A stretch of DNA of 28,404 nucleotides, taken from positions 1 to 28,404 of the forward strand of contig JADGOA010000005.1 in NCBI GenBank assembly GCA_017883215.1, read 5' to 3'. The stretch comes from Thermoanaerobaculia bacterium (lineage in GTDB: Bacteria; Acidobacteriota; Thermoanaerobaculia; Gp7-AA8). Positions 17,193 through 23,546 of this stretch are shown piece after piece. Each line of letters opens with the position of its first letter. Positions within the stretch are counted from its first letter, which is position 1. The translations under genes were made by a program, and so were the position numbers. The notes below the pieces were generated by a model. That model saw nothing but the letters and a program-made list of their open reading frames with translations, had not been told where the DNA came from and did no database searches.

Positions 17193-17393
17193 GCGGACCG
17201 CGGACCGCGGACCGCGGACCGCAGACGTTGATCGCGCGAGACGCGATTTTGTCTTCCCTTATCCCGTCGATAGCTGCGGGCGCACTGCTGTGCGCCCCTA
17301 CAGGAACCGCTCCTAGAGTTAGTGCGGGTGCCCGCGGGAAGAGGGGTGACAGGTTACCCCTCCGCGGTCTGCGGTCTGCGGTCTGCGGTCCGC
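17193..17393. terminator. Long inverted repeat built of tandem heptamers between convergent genes
   Basis: The left arm (17193-17224) is GCGGACC repeated in tandem. The right arm (17362-17393) is GCGGTCT repeated in tandem, followed by GCGGTCC. Their 32 positions pair with four purine changes that would be G-U pairs in RNA. The arms begin 14 nt after one stop codon and end one base before the other, as expected for a two-way terminator or a barrier between convergent transcripts. The 137-nt interior contains one REP-like hairpin and no gene. Confidence 0.55.
17278..17301 (-). repeat. Single GTAG-foot REP-like hairpin
   Basis: On the plus strand a perfect 8-bp hairpin GGGCGCAC-TGCT-GTGCGCCC is followed at once by CTAC (17298-17301). 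On the minus strand this is GTAG abutting the hairpin foot, the same geometry as at 4335 and 19916 but with a different stem sequence. Confidence 0.65.
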
Positions 17394-17394
17394 C

Positions 17395-18426
17395 TCACCC
17401 CTGCGTCAGCAGAGCGAAGCCGATCATCTTGTACAGCAGCCGGGCGCCGACGTTCGCATCCCATTCGGTGTCGCCCGGCGAGACTTCGCAGAGGTCGAGA
17501 CCGACGATGCGTTTGCCGTTGCGATGCAGCGCGCGCAAGAGGCTGATCGCCTCGTTCCACGACAGTCCGCCGGGAACCGGCGTCCCGGTGCCGGGACAGA
17601 GCGTCGGGTCGAGCCCGTCGATGTCCCACGAGAGATAGACGTGGTCCGGCAGCTGCGCGGCCAGCTCATCGGCGACCTGCGCGAACGGGATGCCCGATTC
17701 TTTTCTCACCGCCAGATCGGAATCGAAGAAGGTGACGATGCGGCCGTTCGACTCGGCGATCATGGTGTTCTCGGCCAGGCCGAGGTCGCGGACGCCGACC
17801 TGGACGAGCCGGCCGACCTCCGGAATCCTGGTGATGACGTTGTGGAAGATCGAAGCGTGCGACCAGGTGAAATCCTCAAAGGCATTGCGCAGGTCGGCGT
17901 GTGCGTCGAGGTGGAGGATGCCGAGGCCGGGATAGTGCTCGGCATAGGCACGCATGGCGCCGAACGGGACGGAGTGGTCGCCGCCGAGGACGACCGGCAT
18001 CTTTCCCTCCTCGAGAAGTGAGGCCGTGGTGTCGTAGACCCAGGCATTGAGCCGTTCGCCGTAGCGGTTGACCTTCTCGACGGCGTTGCGGGTCGCTTTG
18101 TCGACAGCACCGCCTTTCTTGATCACGCCGCGGGCAAGGCGCCGCGCTTCGCTGTTCCACCGCGCCACTTTCTTCGGAGTGTCCAGCATGGCGATCCCGG
18201 CGGCGTATGGACGGCCGGTATCGTGATCGAAGAGGTCGACCTGGCGCGATGCCTCGAGGATGGCGGCGGGGGCGAGCGATGTCCCGCCGCCGTACGACGT
18301 GGTGGCCTCGAACGGAACGGGAACGACCACGACGCGCGACTCGGCGACAGTGAACGGAAGGCCGTAGATGCCGGAGCCGGAGGGGGCGGCGGCGTCGGGG
18401 TCGAAGAGAGGAACGTCCGTCTTCAT
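17395..18426 (-). CDS. Agmatinase/arginase-family ureohydrolase
   Basis: 343-aa Mn-dependent enzyme of the ureohydrolase fold. Agmatinase would turn agmatine into putrescine and urea. Metal ligands are all in place: H151 in GGDHS; D174, H176 and D178 in LHLDAHADLRN; D268 and D270 in SWDIDGLDP. The signature PGTGTPVPGG follows and favours an agmatinase-type substrate pocket over arginase, though guanidinobutyrase or formiminoglutamase cannot be excluded. I chose MKTDVPLF (18426). The in-frame ATGs upstream lie in a repeat, and homology is lacking there. An insertion-rich region (about 85-140) makes it longer than the usual ~300 aa. It may form a loose minus-strand unit with the next two genes. 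Confidence 0.88.
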   Translation of the reverse strand: MKTDVPLFDPDAAAPSGSGIYGLPFTVAESRVVVVPVPFEATTSYGGGTSLAPAAILEASRQVDLFDHDTGRPYAAGIAMLDTPKKVARWNSEARRLARGVIKKGGAVDKATRNAVEKVNRYGERLNAWVYDTTASLLEEGKMPVVLGGDHSVPFGAMRAYAEHYPGLGILHLDAHADLRNAFEDFTWSHASIFHNVITRIPEVGRLVQVGVRDLGLAENTMIAESNGRIVTFFDSDLAVRKESGIPFAQVADELAAQLPDHVYLSWDIDGLDPTLCPGTGTPVPGGLSWNEAISLLRALHRNGKRIVGLDLCEVSPGDTEWDANVGARLLYKMIGFALLTQG

Positions 18427-18440
18427 TTCATGTTCCGCGG

Positions 18441-18486
18441 ATGGGGCATGAGACATGGGTCGGTCATGCGCCTGCTCATGCCCCAT
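18441..18486. repeat. 12-bp perfect inverted repeat of GCATGGGG type
   Basis: ATGGGGCATGAG (18441-18452) pairs perfectly with CTCATGCCCCAT (18475-18486) around a 22-nt loop. It lies between the CxxC protein stop and the agmatinase start on the same strand, so it could attenuate read-through. The unit resembles the tracts near 10836 and 15890. Confidence 0.65.
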
Positions 18487-18495
18487 GCCCCGTGC

Positions 18496-18789
18496 CTAGT
18501 CCAGGTCCATCGGGTTGACGTGCTTCTTGTCCGGCTCTTTTTCGGCGCGTTGCACGGCTTCCTTGAAGCGTTCCTCGAGGATGCGGCTGCGGTCTTTCTG
18601 CGATTCGAGCTGCTTCTCGAAACGTCTGGCCGCGTCGCTCTTCTGCGCGTCGAGGTTGGACACCATCGCCTCCAGGGAAATCGAGGATTTTGTCTCCTTC
18701 GCCTTGTGCAGGAGCACTTCGCCCGAGACGCCGTCGATCACGATCGTTGCCTCGCAGCAGGGGCAGGTGATCTCGAAGTTCTTGGCCAT
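18496..18789 (-). CDS. Small CxxC/coiled-coil protein of unknown function
   Basis: 97-aa hydrophilic protein. The N-terminus MAKNFEITCPCCEATIVID carries a CPCC motif (C9, C11 and C12) resembling half of a zinc ribbon. No second cysteine pair is present, so any metal binding would need a dimer or a partner. Residues about 40-85 are charged and heptad-like, predicting a coiled coil. The tail is lysine-rich, ending NPMDLD. The open frame extends upstream to 18870, but that part is repeat DNA; a TACACT hexamer 6 nt before 18789 supports this start. Function unknown. Confidence 0.75.
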   Translation of the reverse strand: MAKNFEITCPCCEATIVIDGVSGEVLLHKAKETKSSISLEAMVSNLDAQKSDAARRFEKQLESQKDRSRILEERFKEAVQRAEKEPDKKHVNPMDLD

Positions 18790-18795
18790 GGAACG

Positions 18796-18801
18796 AGTGT
18801 A
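18796..18801 (-). promoter_or_regulatory. Candidate -10 TACACT for the CxxC protein gene
   Basis: TACACT is separated from the ATG at 18789 by six bases, with no Shine-Dalgarno between them. This fits a leaderless transcript. Confidence 0.45.
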
Positions 18802-18818
18802 CCAAGGGGGAGCGAGTA

Positions 18819-18888
18819 GCGAGTAGCGAGTAGGGAAACGGAGTTCCGTGCGTGGGGCCTTACTCGCCACTCCCTACTCGCTACTCGC
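18819..18888. repeat. 18-bp perfect inverted repeat made of GCGAGTA units
   Basis: The left arm (18819-18836) and right arm (18871-18888) are perfect reverse complements, each composed of tandem GCGAGTA-type units ending in GGGA/TCCC. The 34-nt loop holds a small hairpin (ACGGA-GT-TCCGT). It begins 5 nt after the TerB stop in transcript direction and may act as a terminator between terB and the next gene, which has its own -10. Confidence 0.7.
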
Positions 18889-18893
18889 CGGGT

Positions 18894-19361
18894 TCAAGTC
18901 GCCTCGCCGCGCTCTTCGAGCACCGCGACCTTCGCGGCGATCATGACGCGATGCTCGAGGCCGAGCAGGTCGGCGAGCTTGCGGACCAGGTAGTTCTCGT
19001 AATCGGAGAGGCGGCCGTCGGCGTAGACGATCCGCCACATCGTCTTCACGATCTCGATGCGCTCCTCCAGCGAGGTGGTCCGGCGGAGGTAATTCGTCAT
19101 GGCGAAGTAGTCGATGGTCTGATTGCGAATTTCCGCGGCGGCCTCCATCAGCTCGCGCGTCGAGTCGGCGTCGAGATCGAACGCCTTCTGCAGGTAGGCT
19201 GCGATGTCGGCTCCCTCCGGCGCGGCGAACTGGCCGTCGGCCTGGGCGATCTCGAGCAGCACCGCCGCGGTCGCCAACCGAATCGGGTCGTGCTGAGGGC
19301 GGGTGTCGGCCGGGTTGGAGAGTCCGTGTTTGAAGCGGTCGATGAGGCTGGAAAGGCTCAT
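18894..19361 (-). CDS. TerB-like (tellurite-resistance family) protein
   Basis: 155-aa all-helical protein of the TerB fold. Two pseudo-repeats each carry the acidic signature: LLEIAQADGQFAAPEGADI near residues 35-53, and VYADGRLSDYENYLVRKLA near 112-131. The alternating Asp/Glu residues fit a metal-binding site. The N-terminus (MSLSSLIDRFKHGL) is amphipathic. No other ter gene (terC, terD, terZ) is present, so a tellurite role should not be assumed; many stand-alone TerB proteins have unknown function. The start at 19361 is backed by TAGACT seven bases upstream. It is divergent from the next gene. Confidence 0.82.
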   Translation of the reverse strand: MSLSSLIDRFKHGLSNPADTRPQHDPIRLATAAVLLEIAQADGQFAAPEGADIAAYLQKAFDLDADSTRELMEAAAEIRNQTIDYFAMTNYLRRTTSLEERIEIVKTMWRIVYADGRLSDYENYLVRKLADLLGLEHRVMIAAKVAVLEERGEAT

Positions 19362-19368
19362 GATCGGA

Positions 19369-19374
19369 AGTCTA
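19369..19374 (-). promoter_or_regulatory. Candidate -10 TAGACT for the TerB-like gene
   Basis: TAGACT lies exactly seven bases before the ATG at 19361, and no Shine-Dalgarno is seen. This fits leaderless transcription. Confidence 0.5.
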
Positions 19375-19415
19375 CTGAAATTCGGCCGGCGTCCAGCGTC
19401 GTTCACGGTTTTGCC

Positions 19416-19901
19416 ATGGCAAAAACCGAGCTGGACCGCCTCTCCGACGACGCCACAGTCTGGATTTTCGGCATCGCCCCCTCACTCGACGCGCGCGGAA
19501 GCGAGACGCTCCTGCGCAACGTCGACGCATTTCTCGAGCAGTGGACGGCGCACAACGTGCCGGTGACCGCCGCGCGCGACCTGCGCGAGAGCCGCTTTCT
19601 CGTCGTCGCTGCCGAAGCGGACACCGAGAAATCGGGCTGCTCGATCGACAAGCTCTTCGGGTTCGTCCACGCCGCCGAGAAAGCGTTGGGCGTTTCGATG
19701 CTCGACGCGAACCAGATCTTTTTCCGCGACGCGAACGGCGTCATCGCGTCGGCCACGCGCAGCGAGTTCGTCGGCGCGGCGAGCGCCTCCACCGTCGTGT
19801 TCGACACGACCGCCGAACGGCTCGCCGACCTCCGCAGCGGCGCATGGGAACGCCCGGCGCGGGAGTCGTGGCACGCGCAGCTAATCGCGGTAAGCGCGTA
19901 G
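19416..19901 (+). CDS. Conserved hypothetical protein (GCSID family)
   Basis: 161-aa soluble protein. Seen: DATVWIFGIAPSLD at the N-terminus, a central LRESRFLVVAAE strand, SGCSIDKLFGFVH with an invariant-looking GCSID (about 69-73), and LGVSMLDANQIFFRD. From memory, this pattern belongs to a widespread bacterial family often labelled ABC transporter ATPase in Bacteroidetes genomes. There is no Walker A or B motif here, so that label is not supported. The lone cysteine in GCSID may be functional. The frame is open upstream of 19416, but that stretch overlaps the opposing TerB-like gene. Biochemical role unknown. Confidence 0.75.
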   Translation: MAKTELDRLSDDATVWIFGIAPSLDARGSETLLRNVDAFLEQWTAHNVPVTAARDLRESRFLVVAAEADTEKSGCSIDKLFGFVHAAEKALGVSMLDANQIFFRDANGVIASATRSEFVGAASASTVVFDTTAERLADLRSGAWERPARESWHAQLIAVSA

Positions 19902-19911
19902 TACGTGGAGC

Positions 19912-20014
19912 GACCGTAGGGCACGGCTGCGCCGTGCCGAACTCCCGTGGGCGGGTGGCCGCCAGGTTCCCCCACCCACGAAGGTTCGGCACGGCGCAGC
20001 CGTGCCCTACGGTC
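19912..20014. repeat. Inverted REP pair (BIME-like) with 31-bp perfect outer arms
   Basis: Positions 19912-19942 and 19984-20014 are perfect 31-nt reverse complements. Each arm contains GTAG (19916-19919; CTAC at 20007-20010) abutting its own perfect 8-bp hairpin GGCACGGC/GCCGTGCC with a 3-nt loop. The interior has a further near-perfect stem CGTGGGCGGG/CCCACCCACG. The left half plus the inner stem recurs at 4335-4395. The element starts 10 bases after one stop codon and ends 71 bases before the opposing one. No transposase is encoded, so it would be mobilised in trans if at all. Confidence 0.85.
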
Positions 20015-20085
20015 ATCGGTTCAGGCTGCAGCAATCGGTTCGTCTGCCGCCCCTACCGTCCCGCTTCGCAACGCGCCGGCCGCCA

Positions 20086-21138
20086 CTACTCATCCTCCCG
20101 CCCCTGCGGCAAACCGCCAACGGGGTGTCCGGTGACGGCGCCGATGATCTTCGGGATGTGGACGTGACACGTCTCGACGATCACTGTCACCTTGCGCGGC
20201 GGTGTGCCGGCGACCGCTGTCCCGGCGACGAAGACGCCAGGAACGTTCGTCTCCATCGTCTCCGGGTCGTGCACCGGATGGCGATCCGATCCTTCCAGCT
20301 CCACGCCGAACATCTCGAAGAGCGTCGGATCCTGGCGGTACCCGGTCATCAGCAGGACGAAGTCGGCCTCGACCTCCTCGGTGCGTCCGTGCGTGAGGAT
20401 CTCGCCGTTTTCGTTGGTCGGTGCCAGGACGACCGTGCCGCGCCGGATGTCGACCGGCAACGTGCGAGGGAGGAATCGCACCCGGTCGTCGCGGATCATG
20501 GAGCGGATCTCCGGCAAGAGCCAGAACTTCACGACCGTGGCGTCGAAATCCGTGCGGCGATAACTGAGGGTCACGTCGGCGCCGACCCGCTGGCAGCGCA
20601 CCGCAGCCTCGACCGCGGAGTTGCGCCCACCGACGACCAGCAGCTTTCTCGCGAAGTAGGCGTGTGGGTCGCGGAAGTAGTGGCTGACGTGCGGCAGATC
20701 TTCGCCCGGGATTTCCAGAAGTCGCGGCGCGTGCATCGCACCGATTGCGAGGACGACCGAGTCGACGCGGTAGCGGCACTCGCCGGCCAGGGCCTGAGTG
20801 ACCAGCTCGAATGAGCCGCTGGGGAGCTTGTGCGCGTTGACGACCCGCTCGTACGTCCGTACCTTCAGGTCGAACTGCATGACCAGCGAACGGAGATATG
20901 CGAGGTACTCCTCGCGCGTGAGCTTCTGCTGGTTTGGAACCTGGATCGGCACGCCGGCGAGGGCCAGCCGGTCGGAGCTCGAATGGAAGAGCATCTCCGG
21001 CGGATACCACTCGATGGTCGAGCCGATCTGCCCGGCCTCGATCTGCACGTAGTCGATGTTCGCGCGCTTGAGTGCCACGGCGAGCTCGATCCCGATCGGG
21101 CCCGCACCGATGATTCCCACTTGAAAACGCTCGCTCAT
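20086..21138 (-). CDS. YpdA-family flavin disulfide reductase (putative bacillithiol disulfide reductase)
   Basis: 350-aa FAD/NAD(P)H oxidoreductase. The FAD-binding Rossmann motif GAGPIG is at 11-16, and the NAD(P)H-binding motif GGRNSAVEAA at 170-179, the form typical of YpdA. A C-terminal TGYRQDP segment matches the family. It lacks the CxxC redox pair of thioredoxin reductases, as YpdA does. Known YpdA recycles oxidised bacillithiol with NADPH; that role here is inferred, since no bacillithiol synthesis gene is in the window. Start 21138 has TAGACT six bases upstream. Divergent from the TonB receptor, with no obvious functional link. Confidence 0.85.
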   Translation of the reverse strand: MSERFQVGIIGAGPIGIELAVALKRANIDYVQIEAGQIGSTIEWYPPEMLFHSSSDRLALAGVPIQVPNQQKLTREEYLAYLRSLVMQFDLKVRTYERVVNAHKLPSGSFELVTQALAGECRYRVDSVVLAIGAMHAPRLLEIPGEDLPHVSHYFRDPHAYFARKLLVVGGRNSAVEAAVRCQRVGADVTLSYRRTDFDATVVKFWLLPEIRSMIRDDRVRFLPRTLPVDIRRGTVVLAPTNENGEILTHGRTEEVEADFVLLMTGYRQDPTLFEMFGVELEGSDRHPVHDPETMETNVPGVFVAGTAVAGTPPRKVTVIVETCHVHIPKIIGAVTGHPVGGLPQGREDE

Positions 21139-21144
21139 GCGGCG

Positions 21145-21150
21145 AGTCTA
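21145..21150 (-). promoter_or_regulatory. Candidate -10 TAGACT for the YpdA-like gene
   Basis: TAGACT lies six bases before the ATG at 21138 and no Shine-Dalgarno is present, suggesting a leaderless transcript. Nine bases further out (21159) a repeat-built inverted repeat begins, so any -35 would fall in that element. Confidence 0.5.
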
Positions 21151-21158
21151 TCGCCGTT

Positions 21159-21262
21159 GGACTGAGGGGGTCGGGGCTCGGGGGTCGCGGGTCGGGCCTC
21201 CGACCCGTTCGACGTCCCTGCGACCTCTGACCGCCGGCCCCCGACCCCCTGATGCTCAGTCC
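21159..21262. repeat. Nested inverted repeat of GGGTCGG type between divergent genes
   Basis: GGACTGAG (21159-21166) pairs with CTCAGTCC (21255-21262), and GGGGGTCGGGG (21166-21176) with CCCCGACCCCC (21239-21249), leaving a 5-nt bulge. Inside is a perfect hairpin CGGGTCGG-GCCT-CCGACCCG (21188-21207). The stems are built from repeated GGGTCGG/GGCTCGG units. No gene is seen in this 176-base gap. Confidence 0.65.
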
Positions 21263-21314
21263 GCTTCATGACTCGACGCGACCTTGCACTTGTGGCAAAT
21301 TGCCGCGGCCCATC

Positions 21315-23354
21315 ATGAGAGCTCGCAGCCTGATGTCCGTCGCCCTCGTCGTGATTACCACGGCATTGCAGGCGCAGACGGCTCCGCCCAGACAGAGCGA
21401 AGTCATCGAAGTGACGGCGACGAAAATCGCAGAGGATGTGGCGCTGGTGCCGCAATCGATCACAGTCATCGACGGCGACGCGATCCGGGCGCGCGGCGCC
21501 AACGATCTGACCTCTGCGCTTTCACTGACCGCCGGGGTCTCCATCAGCCCCGGCGGGGACGCCGGACCGGCGGGAAGCGTTCCGGAGATGTGGGGGGTAC
21601 GCGAGGTCGACGCCTTTCTTCTCGTCGTCGATGGGGTGCCATGGGGAGGCGCCTTCAATCCCGACCTTCCTGCGCTCGACCTCACCGACGTGGAGCGGAT
21701 CGAAGTGGTGCGCGGCGCCGCGCCCGTGATGTACGGCGCGACCTCATTCACCGGCGTCATCCACGTGATCCATCGCCCGGCCGGCGCTCCGGGAGCGGCG
21801 CGGGCAGCGATCGGAAACTACTCGACCGCCGGGATCGCCGCGACCTTGCCGATCGTGCAGAAAACGACCTTTCGCGAATCGATCACGGCGAATTACGACC
21901 GGCGCGGATTCGCGGGAAACCGTAGCGGGTTCGATCGCGCGCACCTGCTCTATCGCTCAGCGGCGTCGCTCGCCGGGGGAACGCTGCGCTTCGACCTCGA
22001 CGCTCTGCGGCTCCAGCAGTCCCCCTCCAGCCCGCATCCCCGCGTCGGTACCACGCTCTCGCCTTTCGTCCGGCTCGATGAGAACGCGAACCTCGCCGGC
22101 TCGAAGATCGACGAGGATCGCCTGCACGGGGTCCTGGCGTTCGAGACGAAAGGCGCGCTGCCGTGGACCACGACGCTGGCGCTCACGCGCAGCCGCTTCG
22201 ACATCCTTCGGGGATTCCTCAGCAACGTCACGAGCGACGCACCGAATGCCGCCGGCTACGCGCAGGAGCGCCATGTCACCGACGCCTATTTCGACACCCA
22301 CGTCGTGAAGCAGTTCGGCACGGCGGCGCGCGTCATCACCGGGGTCGACCATCTGTTCGGCAGCGGGCGCGCGGAGAGCGGGCTCTTCGACTATTTCGTT
22401 CCCCTCGATTCCGGCTCCGCGCCGCGGTTCAACGAGAGCTGGGTCGACGAAAAGACGCGGCTTCACGCGCGACGCAATTTCACGGGCCTCTACGCCCAGA
22501 GCGAGTGGACGCTCGTTCCGCGTCTCCGTCTGGACATCGGTGCACGGCTGAACAAAACGTCCGAACGGCGCGAGGGGAGCGACCAGGCAGGATCCGACGC
22601 GCAGTCGCGCGCGATCACGCGTGGCAGCGGTGGAGTCGGAGCGACGTGGCTCGCGTTCTCCGGCGCCGGCGACACGCTCGCCCTCTTTTCGAACTACCGC
22701 AACACCTTCAAGCCGGCTGCGATCGATTTCGGGCCCGATGCCGAGGCCGACATCCTCCGCCCGGAGACGGGGCAGAGTTACGAGATCGGCGCGAAGGGAA
22801 GGCTGCACCGCACCTGGGAGTGGGAAGTGTCGGCCTTCCGCAACGACCTGACGAATCTGCTCGTCTCGACGACTGTCAACGGACAGCCTCAGCTGGAGAA
22901 CAGCGGGAAAATTCGCGTGAACGGCGCGGAAGGGGAGCTCCGCGCGCAGCTCGCGCCTGCACTTCGTGTTGAGCTCGCATACGCGTACCACGACGCGCGC
23001 TTCCGCGACTACGTCTTCGAGGGCACCCAGATCGCCGGCCGCAGGTTCGAGATGTCACCGCTCCACCTCGCCAGTGCCGGGCTCCTCTTCACTCCCGACC
23101 ACGGCGCGACCGCACACCTCGAGCTCGGGTACACCGGGCCGCGCTTCATGAACAAGCGCAACACAGCGCCGACCGGCGGCTATACGACCCTGACCGCAGG
23201 AGTCGGCTACAGCCTGGCCGCCGGAACTGTTCGCATCGACGGGTGGAACCTGACGAACCGCAGGCCGCCGATCGCAGAGAGCGAGTTGGGCGACGCGCAG
23301 TACTACCGCCTCCCTGCGCGGTCAGTCGAGTTGTCGTACGCGATGCGTTTCTAG
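21315..23354 (+). CDS. TonB-dependent outer-membrane receptor
   Basis: 679-aa outer-membrane transporter. The signal peptide MRARSLMSVALVVITTALQA is probably cut after residue 20, giving this start preference over the ATG at 21252. A TonB-box-like stretch EVIEVTAT follows at about 29-36. The plug domain (about 40-150) has VPQSITVIDGDAIRARG, the VDGVPWGG loop and VERIEVVRGAAPVMYG. The remaining 530 residues are beta-barrel-like strands ending in the aromatic-terminal YAMRF. Ligand unknown: no TonB/ExbBD, ABC importer or regulator lies next to it, and its divergent neighbour is a reductase. Siderophore, vitamin or carbohydrate uptake are all possible. Confidence 0.92.
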   Translation: MRARSLMSVALVVITTALQAQTAPPRQSEVIEVTATKIAEDVALVPQSITVIDGDAIRARGANDLTSALSLTAGVSISPGGDAGPAGSVPEMWGVREVDAFLLVVDGVPWGGAFNPDLPALDLTDVERIEVVRGAAPVMYGATSFTGVIHVIHRPAGAPGAARAAIGNYSTAGIAATLPIVQKTTFRESITANYDRRGFAGNRSGFDRAHLLYRSAASLAGGTLRFDLDALRLQQSPSSPHPRVGTTLSPFVRLDENANLAGSKIDEDRLHGVLAFETKGALPWTTTLALTRSRFDILRGFLSNVTSDAPNAAGYAQERHVTDAYFDTHVVKQFGTAARVITGVDHLFGSGRAESGLFDYFVPLDSGSAPRFNESWVDEKTRLHARRNFTGLYAQSEWTLVPRLRLDIGARLNKTSERREGSDQAGSDAQSRAITRGSGGVGATWLAFSGAGDTLALFSNYRNTFKPAAIDFGPDAEADILRPETGQSYEIGAKGRLHRTWEWEVSAFRNDLTNLLVSTTVNGQPQLENSGKIRVNGAEGELRAQLAPALRVELAYAYHDARFRDYVFEGTQIAGRRFEMSPLHLASAGLLFTPDHGATAHLELGYTGPRFMNKRNTAPTGGYTTLTAGVGYSLAAGTVRIDGWNLTNRRPPIAESELGDAQYYRLPARSVELSYAMRF

Positions 23355-23382
23355 TGGCCTGTAACAGCGAAATCCGCTCGTT

Positions 23383-23484
23383 AGCGCCGCGGAGCGGCGC
23401 TTTGGAGTGCGGCGACGTCAGTCGCCGCTTTGCATTCGAGCTGGCAGCGAAAGCGGCGACTGCGGTCGCCGCACTCCAAGGCGC
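23383..23484. repeat. GGAG-foot REP pair and hairpin between convergent genes
   Basis: The first hairpin AGCGCCGC-GGA-GCGGCGCT (23383-23401) begins 29 bases after the receptor stop. It runs into an inverted pair with arms 23397-23416 and 23465-23484 (20 bp, one mismatch). Each arm carries GGAGT (23404-23408; ACTCC at 23473-23477) before a perfect hairpin, GCGGCGAC-GTCA-GTCGCCGC (23409-23428) and GCGGCGAC-TGCG-GTCGCCGC (23453-23472). It is a REP-type pair placed where a two-way terminator for the receptor and kgd would be expected. Confidence 0.8.
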
Positions 23485-23546
23485 TTCGCGCTTCCGAAAG
23501 GCCAAACTCCAGACAGCCCAGGGGCCGGGATCTTGCGTCGAGACCG

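Noticed and set aside
18894..19361. Tellurite-resistance or phage-defence ter operon
   Set aside because: Only a lone TerB-like protein is present; no terC, terD/Z or associated enzymes are nearby.
19416..19901. ABC transporter ATPase label for the GCSID protein
   Set aside because: There is no Walker A, signature or Walker B motif in 161 residues. The label, which I recall from database entries for this family, is not supported.
19912..20014. Insertion sequence with terminal inverted repeats
   Set aside because: The interior is only 41 bases and codes for nothing. The arms contain their own hairpins with GTAG feet, which fits a REP pair rather than an IS or a typical MITE.
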